64,000 nucleotides of DNA. Source: Lentinula raphanica. Its lineage: Eukaryota; Basidiomycota; Agaricomycetes; Agaricales; Omphalotaceae. This document shows positions 54,525 through 64,000 of the stretch, in pieces (positions within the stretch are counted from its first letter, which is position 1; each line of letters opens with the position of its first letter). The DNA is taken from assembly GCA_027919835.1 (NCBI GenBank), contig JANVFP010000056.1, positions 72,922 to 136,921 on the forward strand. Reading direction: 5' to 3'. The notes beneath the pieces were generated by a model that saw nothing but the letters and a program-made list of their open reading frames with translations, searched no databases and had not been told where the DNA came from. A program made the translations under genes and the position numbers.

Positions 54525-56389
54525 TTTTCCGCTGCACAACGAAAGGGCGACTGGTGCAGTCTTAAGGCGACAATTAAGAAGGCACTTTAGAAAAGAAGAT
54601 AATAGGCTTGGTGAGCATGAGAATGTTATATATATGCGCCCAGGTTAATCTCTTTAATTTTTCAAAGACCTTCGTTGCCAGCCAGATTGTAGATAGATAT
54701 CATCGTCCGTTCCAAGAACACGGACCTGCAGGGTGGCGGGCGGGCGGACTTCCGACTCAGGCCGATTTCGGCTATCACTATTACATAAGTGTCTCCCCAG
54801 TGCGTTCTTTCCTGTTCTTCCTTTGTTGAGAGTATCCAATTGCGCTGGATCAGCCAAGCTGAACCCCCCATACTTGAGCGTATGTTTGGACACAGTTGAA
54901 GAGCTATACGAGGAGGTGCCACAAGCGGGAATTTCCCTGCAATTGATGTCATGTGCTCAAAGTGTTCTTCCAACAATCTATCATCATCTCATCCTGATGT
55001 TCGATGTTCGCTACTTGCTTTGGCTTATTCTGGTTTTTGGAATTTTCCGAAAATCTCAGGACCGCGCCAGCCGCCGCCAGGACAGGCCAGAATCTCTGAT
55101 TCTGAACGTTTTTGTCTATTCTCCTCTAGGCTCTCGCGATTTAGGAAGACTTCAAACTTGCTAGTATAGATGGTGCTTGATTGCAGAACGTTCTTCCTAC
55201 ATGAAGCAGGCTAGCACTACCCGGTCAGTCGGAAGGGCTTGCGGTTCAGGAGCTTTCAGGAGCGGCGCATCGCAATCAGAACTGCACACCAGGCTCCAGC
55301 TCACACCAGGGGCGTACGATACAATAAAAATCCCAGATCCAACCTTACTCAACTTTGAAGTCAATAGACCCACTTCCCTCTGGCTCCGTTCTGTATTTTC
55401 ATATGTAGCAAGGCAGGGAAGGGGACAGCAGGGGACAGCGGATCGATTACAGAACATAGTTATTAGTTTGGCATCTGCTATACTGGCAGTGGCCTGTCAT
55501 TGTAACAGGAGACTTGCAGGAGACACAGGGAGACGCTTAAGGTCCTACACTGTCCTACATGTAGTCTCTAAAGCAACCTCTACCCGCAGTCACCCCTACA
55601 GCAGCTTACGCTCCTCAGGTTCCGAGTCCACAGCCATATAGTATGAGATAGTATGCCATACTCTGGACAGGAATTGCATGGAGCAGCTACATATCAGCAG
55701 ATATCAGCTCGCGAAACGAAAGCATGTCAGTTCTATAAGTTCCAGCCTTACGGCCGGGGAGATTCTAGGGTGTGCATCGCGGCACATGGCCAGCATACCT
55801 CATGGCCCCCGCCTGAAACATTTCGCGCCGTACATGAATTGCGATGGTGACAGACGAAAACAAACAACCTGACAAGTTGCCTCCAGCTAGTAAGTAGCTC
55901 CCATGGTACCAGCACTAGTGGCACTATGTGTAGCATGTACTGAATGTAGACGACGAGAGGATAAGAGAGAGAGTCAGCCTGCCCAGAGTACCCTTCTGTC
56001 TTGAACGACTTAAAATTATCTGCCTGCCAGTGGTTCTGCAGAACTCTGCCCGGCGTTCAGCAATTCATAATTTGATCACTAATGTCGCTACCGACGTTCC
56101 ATTAGAATACGGTAACCATTTACCCCATCCACGATAGTTCTGGTCGCATAGCTAAAATCTGCTAAAATATGTCAAAAAATGGCAACATCGCGTAGCATCG
56201 CGCCCTTATCATACTCGTGTCTGCAGGGCCGCCTAAAGTGAAATGGGAATAGAGCAGGCTTGGTGTATATAATGATAACCACCTCCCCCTTCAATCTTGT
56301 CTTCCGTCTCTGTTTTTCGTCGGCGTTTATCCCTACTCTCACCCTTCACAATCTGATCAAAAGAATCTGAAGATAAGAAAAAATCCCAT
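54525..56389. other. Largest gene-poor interval (1.87 kb)
   Basis: No supported gene. A 154-codon plus-strand frame at 55177-55641 has no domain, no signal peptide and biased low-information composition. Short words such as GGGACAGCAGGGGACAGCGG (about 55420-55440) and GAGATAGTATG doublets (about 55640-55660) suggest small slippage events. The region upstream of 56390 contains a TATATAA-like sequence at about 56263, which may belong to the promoter of the dehydrogenase. Confidence 0.4.
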
Positions 56390-57738
56390 ATGGTTTACAC
56401 TTCGTACTTTGTCACTGGTGCTTCCGGCTTCCTTGGGTCCCAGATTGTGAAGAAGCTGCTCGATGCTGGTTATACAGTCAAAGGGTACGATCTCCACGCA
56501 ATGCGACTCATACACACTGCTGACTGCTTGATCAGGGTGGCTCGGGGGGAAAAAGTGTCCCAACTGGCGAAGGTCTTTGAAAGCTACGACAAGTTCACGG
56601 TCGTTGACGTTCCCGACCTTGCTTCCGCTGATCTCAGTACAGTCCTCAAAGGTATATCACTCACTTTGATGCGTATAGCCGTAACCAATGTTTTCTGTTC
56701 GCGTAGATGTGGAGGTTCTGATCCATGTTGCTGCGATTTTACCCTCATTTCGTGGTCCGATGGAGGTCGTTGAGAAGGTAAAAGATTGAAGAGATCTATC
56801 CGATCCCCACCCTCACTGATGACCTTGTGATTTTCCGATTCCAGTTCGCCACAGAGGGGACAGAGAAAATGATGGATGCTGCGCGTCTTGCTGGCGTGAA
56901 GAGCATAATCGTTACCGGATCCCAGGTGACCTACAATATTGAAGGTCCTTTTGGACCACGAGGTATGTCAGCGGTTCTATGTGGGACCTCCCCTTACTGA
57001 ATGATGAATCTCTGGTAGACTGGCGAGCTATCAACTTCGAAGATGCTCGCAAGACGACCGAAGCTCAACACTTCGTGGTTTACATCGCTCAGAAAATTAT
57101 CTGCGAACAAACCGTTATGAACTGGGCCGAAAAGCACCGCGACGTCCGAGTGGTTATCAGTGAGTGTTCTTCCACAAATTCTCATATCCTCACACTGATG
57201 AACGTCTTCAGTTGACCCGACCTACATTTGGGGTCCCTTCGTCCCCAATTACAAGTACATCGTCAACAGCCCCAAACAATACCCCGCAGAAAGCACCAAC
57301 TACTTTGTGCACTTCCTGCTCCGCCCCGAGAACGAAGTGTTCGCGTGTTATCACGGATGGGTCGACGTAAGGAACATTGCTGATGCGCACGTCAATGCTG
57401 TCCATAACACGTCCATCGACGAATTGGAACCTAGGGACCGTCGATTTGTGCTCGGTGCTCCTGAAGAGCATAACTGGCAAAAGGCTATCGAGCACGTCAA
57501 ACAGGTTCGACCTGAGATCGCCGCCCGTCTCTGCGATTCCAAGAAGGCACCAGTTTGGCCTATGCAGGTAACGGACCTGGACCGGAACGAGAAGTATCTT
57601 GGTGTGAAGAAGGACTCGTATCATTCTTTCAACGATGCTATCGTGGATGCGGTTGACACCATCTTAGATATCGAAAAATACTGGAAGGAAGAGGGAATCG
57701 AGGACATTAGCTTGCCGAACGAGCATCTCTTCAACTGA
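56390..57738 (+). CDS. Extended short-chain dehydrogenase / NAD-dependent epimerase-type reductase
   Basis: Several exons. The Rossmann fold opens with SYFVTGASGFLGSQIVKKLL (TGxxGxxG nucleotide-binding loop), a first intron splits VKG-VARGEK, and the central part reads VEVLIHVAAILPSFRGPMEV after splicing, then SIIVTGSQVTYNIEGPFG. The catalytic YxxxK is YIAQK in HFVVYIAQKIICEQ. DPTYIWGPFVPN is the substrate-side loop and GWVDVRNIADAHVNAVHNTS a family-typical late motif. The C-terminal part (KYWKEEGIEDISLPNEHLFN) ends at 57738. The closest general type is the extended SDR group with 3-beta-hydroxysteroid dehydrogenase, dihydroflavonol-reductase-like and ketoreductase enzymes using NAD(P)H. The substrate cannot be deduced. 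Confidence 0.92.
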
Positions 57739-57911
57739 AGATACCATGAAACCACAAAGTAGTGAAATATATACCTTTACTTGACTTTTCTTCTGGTTTG
57801 AGATGAAAGGTTTCGAAGCTTCGTCTTTGGAGACGCTCTTTGGTAAAGCGGCGGACCGGAGCTACCACCGGCCCGAGCTTGAAAAAATCTCTGAAGCGCT
57901 GGGCGCTCAAG

Positions 57912-59400
57912 ATGTTTTCAACACGTCTCTCATGTCGTAGCAGTCTCGCCCTTGTTACTGCGAAACGATCATCTCTGCCAATACCTCTGCAAGGCTCGAA
58001 TATAGCCGCATGCTTATTCAGGCAACGAACGTTTGAACGGAGTCTTCATCTTCACTCTCAGGTCGATGGACAAGGACAAACCCGAGTTGTCCTTCGCGAC
58101 CAGCGACATCGCTTGCACCCGTCCTGTACCCTGCTTTCGTCTCCTCGCTCTCCCTCAAATCTATACACTAGCAGCAGCTCAACTATCTGTCGGAGCAGTG
58201 CTAGCTTCACAACACAAGCGGCACAGTCCATGAACGACCCTGACAGGCCACAAGAAGAAGTTCAAGAAGAAGAGGACAAAGAGGAAATGGACATCTACAC
58301 CGTAAGCAGTGTGCTGACCTTCTCATCATTCACCCTTTCAACCAACGATTACTCAGGCCCGAACAATACTCTCAATCCTCGATCGCGCCAAAGAAGTCTG
58401 GCCTACACCAAAAGTACCTGTACCTCCGGGCTGGTCAGCCGATTGGGACTGCTGGGACATGCTCCTCTCACTCTACTGGACTTCACCTTCATATCTTATG
58501 CTACCTCAGATCGAAACAATATTCAATATATATTTCGGTATCAAAGGCGAGACGAGACCTATCGTATTTTCTACGCCAGACTTGGAGATAAATCAGAACG
58601 CGGCTGAGGAGAAAGAAGGAGAAGAGGAAGAAGGAACGGAGAACAGAGCGTACAAGGCTTTCGTCTTCACTGTCGTCGAAAGACCGGACGAGTACTATCT
58701 ACTCGAATACCACGATGCTCCTGCCCTGTTCAAGGTATCCCTTCCCGGATCCTCCTCACAGCAGCAACGATTGACCGAATCTTCCTTGGTCGAACTCCTC
58801 GCTACTCCGAACGAACTGGCCTTTGAGCGTATAGAACCTTCTCCGGAGGGTTCTGCGGCACTTGACCGCATCCTTTCGCGCGACAGTACTGTTCGTCCAG
58901 AGCTTGAACAATTCTTGGGTTACGTCCCAGAGCACACCGAATCTTGGGAGGAGGATCCGCAAGCCCCATATCCCGAGGAGTCGACCGAGTCGACAGAGGA
59001 GAGCGACTCGTCGGTTTCCACAGAAGACCGACAGGTTTCTAAAATTCAACGGGCCATGAAGGAGATCGAGGCGAGGTCACCAGAGTTCCGAGAAGCTAGT
59101 GAAGCTTGGGACAAGGGGATGTTGGATTCTTCGTCACCGCTGTCTGACCAAGAAGTCAATTCTCAGTCTTTGGAGGACAGCTTCAATACGATTGGGCTCA
59201 AGGATGAAGTGGCTGAGCTTGAGAGTATGATGGATAGTGCGGAGGGGGAGATAAAGAAAATGGACGAATCATTGCAGAAGTCTGCTTCAAACTCGGACAC
59301 TGGCTCTTTGAAGGTTGAAGTTGACGAGGAAGATGAAGGTCATGTAAGGCTCAGTGTCCCTGTTCGGGACGAGCAGAAAAATCCGAAAAGGTCAAAGTAG
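57912..59400 (+). CDS. Hypothetical protein with mitochondrial-type N-terminus
   Basis: The ATG at 57912 gives MFSTRLSCRSSLALVTAKRS, a basic, Ser/Arg-rich amphipathic start that looks like a mitochondrial presequence. Exon 1 ends DKEEMDIYT at a GTAAGC donor (about 58300), and exon 2 continues ARTILSILDRAKEVWPTPKV, GWSADWDCWDMLLSLYWTSP, AFVFTVVERPDEYYLLEYHD and APALFKVSLPG. The last 200 residues are acidic and Ser/Glu-rich with coiled-coil character (VAELESMMDSAEGEIKKMDE). No known domain is recognised. It looks like a lineage-restricted basidiomycete protein. Confidence 0.78.
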
Positions 59401-59643
59401 AATTTTGACTCTGCGTTGAGTGTAACGTAGCGTACTCCAAAATCTCGTGTCCTTACATCTCGAAATAATCAGTATCTTGCTCATCTTTTGAGTTTTCACG
59501 GCCTCCAGGTTGAGATAGTCCAAGTCAATCCATTGGCTTGCTGTATTTCAGCACAATTGACGGTAGTAAAAGTTCAAAACATCTAAAACGCATTACATGG
59601 TTTACAATCCAGTTTCTAACAGTTCTGTACCAGTCTTCAAAGC

Positions 59644-62636
59644 TTAAAGCCTGGATAAATCCCTTCCCCAAACACCTCTGCACAACAGCACAATCCAATC
59701 AACGCATCAGCTCAAACACCATAGAGAATTAACGAACAACACGAACCTAACAATCCAATCAATCATCAACAACGCCCTCGTCCTCATCGACACCTGCTCA
59801 TTCCAATACACACTCCTCCACGCATACATCGCCGCAAGACCGCCCATGAACGAATACTTTCCTAGATCAAACACCGCGGCGTTCCCAATGTACGCGAGTG
59901 AGCCGAGGTGAAAGTATCGGAATGGAGCACTGATGGTTTCATCGGAGATGTCGATTGTGTCCTGTGGAAGATTGTTTCGTTAGCTGTGGTGGTGGTGATA
60001 CAGGTACATAGTAGAGGTGATGTTCACCTGTGAAGAAACCGACGCCTGTCCTTCTCTTTCTTTTTGCCTAGCCATCTTGTTGAACTTTTTGCCGATGTAT
60101 TTTCCTTGTTGGGAAGCAACTTGAGCGGTCTGTAATCATAGTGAGTTGCGAGTCAAGGAATAATGTACGAGACAGAGTGATAATGACGGTACTCACAGCA
60201 GGCAAACTAGTGATTTTATTTCCTAGATCTTCTAATAGCTTCACGAGTTCGTTCAATTCGAGAGTATTGTCCCCATTCGTATCATACATTGTGAATATCT
60301 CTCGGGCCTGTAAAATGAATGTCGTTTGAATGAAGAAAAGCTCGGAGCGTGAAGCATTAGGACTTACTTGCACGATATGATCCTCAGCCATGGGAATCTT
60401 CTTCTTGATTCTATCGACTAACAAAAGTACTCAAGATTAGGAAGAGAGCATCACACAAGAACGAAAGTAAAACCAACCCATAACCTCCCACTCCTCAAAG
60501 TCTATCTTGCCGTCCTTGTTCTTATCTGCCTCCTCAACGAATTCTAGGAAGTGACTAACGAGGGACGTCTCGATCTGCAGGAGATGGAAGCACCATATAA
60601 GAAATTAGAATCAATCCTACCCAAACACGAAAGACGAACAAGGAGACAAAACTCACCGTAGCGGCGTCACCCACAGCGTATACTGTTCCTTTTGGTGTGC
60701 CCTTGACCCTCAGATGAGCGTCGACTTCGATGGCTTTTTTGTGGACCTAGTATCACGGATACCGAGGAAGAGTGTTACACGAACGACGGTCATGACCATA
60801 GAAAACAGAGAAAGAGAAACATAAGCGACAGATACCAAAGCGCATGTTACACAATCCTCACCTGGTTAGGTAGCAAGTCCGTAACCCTCTTCGCGAACGG
60901 GTTCATCGCTATACCCGTAGACCAGAGCGTGAAATTGGTTGGGATCGTATACTGTGTCATTTGCCCATCTGCATCTTTAGCGGTGTATATGACATGTTCT
61001 GGGGTTACAGCTGCTACTCTGAAAATCGGACAGAGAGATCAGAGCGATCAGAGAGGGCAAGTTTAGAAACATTTACAAGGATAAGAATTGGAAGACGAAG
61101 GACTCACCGAGCACTTGTTATTAGATGAACACCGTCGCGCTTGAACTTGTCTTCGGCATACTGTGAGATAGCTTCCGAGTACTGTTGGAACAAAGAGAAC
61201 GACAATCGAGGAATGAAAAGATTGAGTAAGTTTGACGAGATCCGCATAACATGGTCCTTACCGTGTTGAGAATGTGCTCCCTAGACTGGATAACGTGGAT
61301 TGACACTTCTTCACGACAGATTTTTGGGAACTATAGTCGAACCGGGTGAGATACTGTGTCCCAACTCACAGTTTAGAACATACGTAGTTCATAATGTCCT
61401 CCTGGCAGAAATCATATATCTCAGCTGCGGTTTCCACCCCAGTCGGTCCACCTCCGCACACAACGAAGCTCAACAGGCGTTTTCGCTCCTCATCGGAAGT
61501 CGTCGGAAGAGAAGCAGCCTCGAAATTGTCCAAGACTCTGCGTCGGATGGCCTGTGCATCGGCAATAGTCTTGAGTTGGAAACAATGATCAAGACCTGGG
61601 ACTCCGTGTGTGCTGGACGTGGAGCCGACCGCGATGACGAGTTTGTCGTACCTACCACACGCCAACGAATCAGTTTCAAGTCATGTAATAGAAAAGGCCG
61701 TCGAACGTACGGGATGTAAACCCTTTCACCGTTCCCGATACACTCAACCTCGAGCAACCTCTGGTTGAAATCAACATCAACCGCCTTTCCATTGAGGAAA
61801 TGCCCTCTAAGCCTAGCTACGATTTTCCTGATAGGCTCGATGAGACTCCTGACCTGTACGGTGCCTACGGCCGCAGAGGGCAACAGAGGCGTGAAGGTCG
61901 TGAAGGTTTCATTAGACACGACCGTGACGTGATAATCTCCGAGATGCAGTGTTTGTAAGACGCCCATGGCACCCCAGCCACCTCCGACTACGACCAACCG
62001 TGGTTTATCCCTGGCAATCCGGTGCATTTCCTCGTCCTCATCGTCATCGACAAGAACGCGGGCGATAGGCAGGTTCTTCGGGCCGCCGCGCTCAAGGTGG
62101 AGTGCGAGTGGATTGATAGGCACGCGGTCGACGTGTTTTGAGGTGTATGTGAAGAGGTCATGGACGAAAAGGAAGGAGGTGAGGACGATGAGACCGACGA
62201 CGGAGGTTAGGGAGAGGTATAGTGTGTATTTGGACAACGTGTAAAGCCTGCTGAAGAAAGTACGGCTACGAGGAGATGGTGGAGGTGAGGTAGGGTTGGT
62301 GCCAGCGGAATCGGTAGTGAGGAAACGACGAGAGGGAAAGGTAATGGATCGGTATCTATTCTGAGCCAAAGGAGGCCGCGTTAATCCTGACCAGATTCCA
62401 CCGTATGAATCAGGTTGAATACGGAGCTGTATGCCAAGTTTTCCAGCGTATAACGTTCTAGCAAGCTGCAGGTTATGATGAGCAGCGTTCCTAAGTGAGA
62501 GCCGGCTAATTGAGCGACTGTGAAGCTGAAGTTCCTGAAAGCATCCGAGTGGGTTTGAAGGAAAAGGTCGCGTCCAAAGTCCCGAGGAACGCCCCAAAGC
62601 CTGGCCAGAGCGAGCAGGAGCAATTATCCCAAGCAT
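59644..62636 (-). CDS. EF-hand-containing type II NADH:ubiquinone oxidoreductase (alternative NADH dehydrogenase)
   Basis: A non-proton-pumping FAD enzyme of the mitochondrial inner membrane. Minus-strand gene of several exons from 62636. A long presequence (RSISRLSLRNAAHH, SITFPSRRFLTT) is followed by a membrane segment (LYLSLTSVVGLIVLTSFLFV). The first dinucleotide fold is RLVVVGGGWGAMGVLQTLHL; DKLVIAVGSTSSTHGVPGL follows the YIPY segment. The second fold is FVVCGGGPTGVETAAEIYDF. Then IPTNFTLWSTGIAMNPFAKR and GTVYAVGDAATIE. Two EF-hand loops are inserted: DKNKDGKIDFEE and DTNGDNTLELNE. The C-terminal membrane-anchoring region reads FRYFHLGSLAYIGN, YSFMGGLAAMYAWRSVYWNE, and a final small exon (after a 59653-59727 intron region) gives GVWGRDLSRL and the stop at 59644. 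The EF-hands indicate calcium control of external NADH oxidation, as in Neurospora and plant homologues. Confidence 0.95.
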
Positions 62637-63141
62637 ACAAGCAGGGCAGCGGAAAGTAAGAGAGCCAGATGAGGGTATATGATAGAGAAGACTCCAGAGT
62701 AGAGTTTAGAAGTTCAAGAGACGCAACGTCCTGACGTCACGGTTTCTGCCTGTCTATTTTTGGCGCTTATCATGTAGCGCTTAATCTCAGTCTCGCAACT
62801 TGTCGCAAGCAGGAGAGCAGATACGATCATTCATTACATTGGCGTACATACAAGAGATTGTAGAAAGAAAGAAAAATAATGTAACAGTCGGACATTGGCT
62901 CTGGTTGGGGTCACATCGGGTTCTTCCAACAGAATCAGTGATCATTCCCTCCGAAGAAGGCGAAGGCGCTGAGTCTGGCAGTCCCGGACAGTGTTCCTCC
63001 TCCCTTTGCCTTTGTCATTGTGTAAGAGAAATATAAAGGATCAAGGGACTGCAGAGGATCGGTGCACCGAAACCTCGTATGATACAGTGATAGTATTATA
63101 CTACACGTCGAATCCTATCAACAAAACGGTTCAATGTCAAT
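62637..63141. other. Intergenic region upstream of the NADH dehydrogenase gene
   Basis: Promoter side of the minus-strand NADH dehydrogenase gene and the 3' flank of the last secreted gene. No gene recognised. Confidence 0.4.
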
Positions 63142-63858
63142 CTACAAGGCGTTCGCATGTCGACAACTATTATGACTTACTTTTTGAAGTTTGCCAGCCA
63201 TTTCCCATCTAACACCGCAGAATCCAGGGCTACCCAGATCACTCTTCGAAATTATTCGAATATTTGAGTGCCATCTCATCGAATTCTTTGATTCCTTCCC
63301 CATCCAAAGTGATAGAAAATGCCGGTCCATCATCCTCAGCCTGAAAACTCGACTGATCTTCGTTCTCGAGGAAAATTACTTGAAGTTGGGGTTCATAATC
63401 CAGCTTTTCACCAACATCTTCACCGGAGTGGTAATCACCCTATATCTGTTGGCATCACTGTGTGGTAGACGCTCGATTGAAGAGACCATGCTGGCCTCTC
63501 CAGTGCTTCTGTCGATGACCACAGCCGCATCCTTGGTCGTGAGTTCAATATCGATTCTCCATGGTGGATGGATGGGTGGCACAGACTCGAAATTTTTGTC
63601 GTATTCAGCCTTGACTTTCATGTGCTTGAATACCGTCTTTTCACAGAAGTGCTGGAGCCAAACTTTGTATTTTAGAGGCATGAGCAGCAGATCCAGAATC
63701 AGGAGGAGTCTTGAAGTACTGTGAACCAGTCACTGCACTGTGAGTAAATGACATGTCATGCCGCCGCATTTGAGCTGGGAACGTACTGGCAACCCAGGAT
63801 TCGGAAGTCCATATATGGCAGATACCAGTCCCAGAAGCAGAACGGAAGTGAGGCGCAT
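63142..63858 (-). CDS. Secreted protein, signal-peptide exon followed by unresolved exons
   Basis: Exon 1 (63787-63858) codes the signal peptide MRLTSVLLLGLVSAIYGLP plus NPGLP with a GTACGT donor. The main exon (to about 63383) reads KYKVWLQHFCEKTVFKHMKV, then KAEYDKNFESVPPIHPPWRI, DIELTTKDAAVVIDRSTGEA and RYRVITTPVKMLVKSWIMNP. A 39-nt intron (GTAATT...TTTCAG) can link it to a further exon ending SDLGSPGFCGVRWEMAGKLQ. The junction between exon 1 and the main exon is out of phase with the nearest acceptor, so the model is incomplete there. The first-exon layout and signal peptide resemble the gene at 28873-29511. No known family. Confidence 0.5.
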
Positions 63859-64000
63859 GTTCGTCGGAAATAGAAACAGAGTGTTCGGCTATGGGAATGC
63901 TCAGAACATGAGACCCAGGCAAAAGGATTGGAATCCACAACTCACAGCAAATGAAACGTCGATGAAAGTGGATGATCGCGAAGGAACAGGACAATGGATT

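Noticed and set aside
55177..55641. 154-codon frame in the long gene-poor gap
   Set aside because: No domain, signal peptide, splice sites or coding-like composition; probably chance.

Overview
The window is nuclear DNA from a mushroom-forming basidiomycete (Agaricomycetes; genus not determinable from the sequence alone). The evidence is short GT-AG introns of about 45-75 nt in almost every gene, a KDZ transposase, a FunK1 fungal-type protein kinase, two DUF6534 membrane proteins, a basidiomycete-type BTB protein and many small secreted proteins. No operons, CRISPR arrays, rRNA or tRNA genes were recognised.

Layout. 1-12.3 kb is a nested transposon block: an AT-rich repeat tract, a multi-exon KDZ transposase gene split by a 1.7 kb solo LTR with clean 5-bp target duplications, and then a Ty3/Gypsy pol region itself interrupted by a MITE-like inverted repeat. 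12.3-22 kb holds a secreted protein, an unresolved minus-strand gene, and a long DDX60-like DExH helicase with an in-frame stop and a frame change. 22-30 kb: secreted type-B carboxylesterase, GNAT acetyltransferase, DUF4139 protein with an Arg-Ser repeat, and a small secreted protein. 30.7-36.2 kb (minus): class I fructose-bisphosphate aldolase, a secreted protein, and a BTB protein. 36-44.6 kb: gene-poor stretch with a 56-bp tandem duplication, a DUF6534 membrane protein, a tandem FunK1 pair of which the first copy has lost the whole kinase core yet stays in frame, and small secreted or decayed genes. 45.7-52 kb: secreted protein with a GC-AG intron, a CARP-like FYVE/RING protein, and the mitochondrial ATP synthase beta subunit. 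52.5-64 kb: second DUF6534 protein (minus), a 1.9 kb gene-poor gap, an extended SDR, a mitochondrial-looking hypothetical, an EF-hand type II NADH dehydrogenase (minus), and a final secreted protein (minus).

The conserved genes cover mitochondrial energy metabolism (ATP2, alternative NADH dehydrogenase), glycolysis/gluconeogenesis (aldolase) and RNA or ubiquitin control (DDX60-like, RING). They are interleaved with fast-evolving genes of unknown role (secreted proteins, DUF6534, FunK1, BTB), as is usual for agaricomycete chromosome arms. I see no evidence that they form one pathway. All multi-exon gene models were built by hand from reading frames and splice consensus; internal exon boundaries are estimates unless stated.
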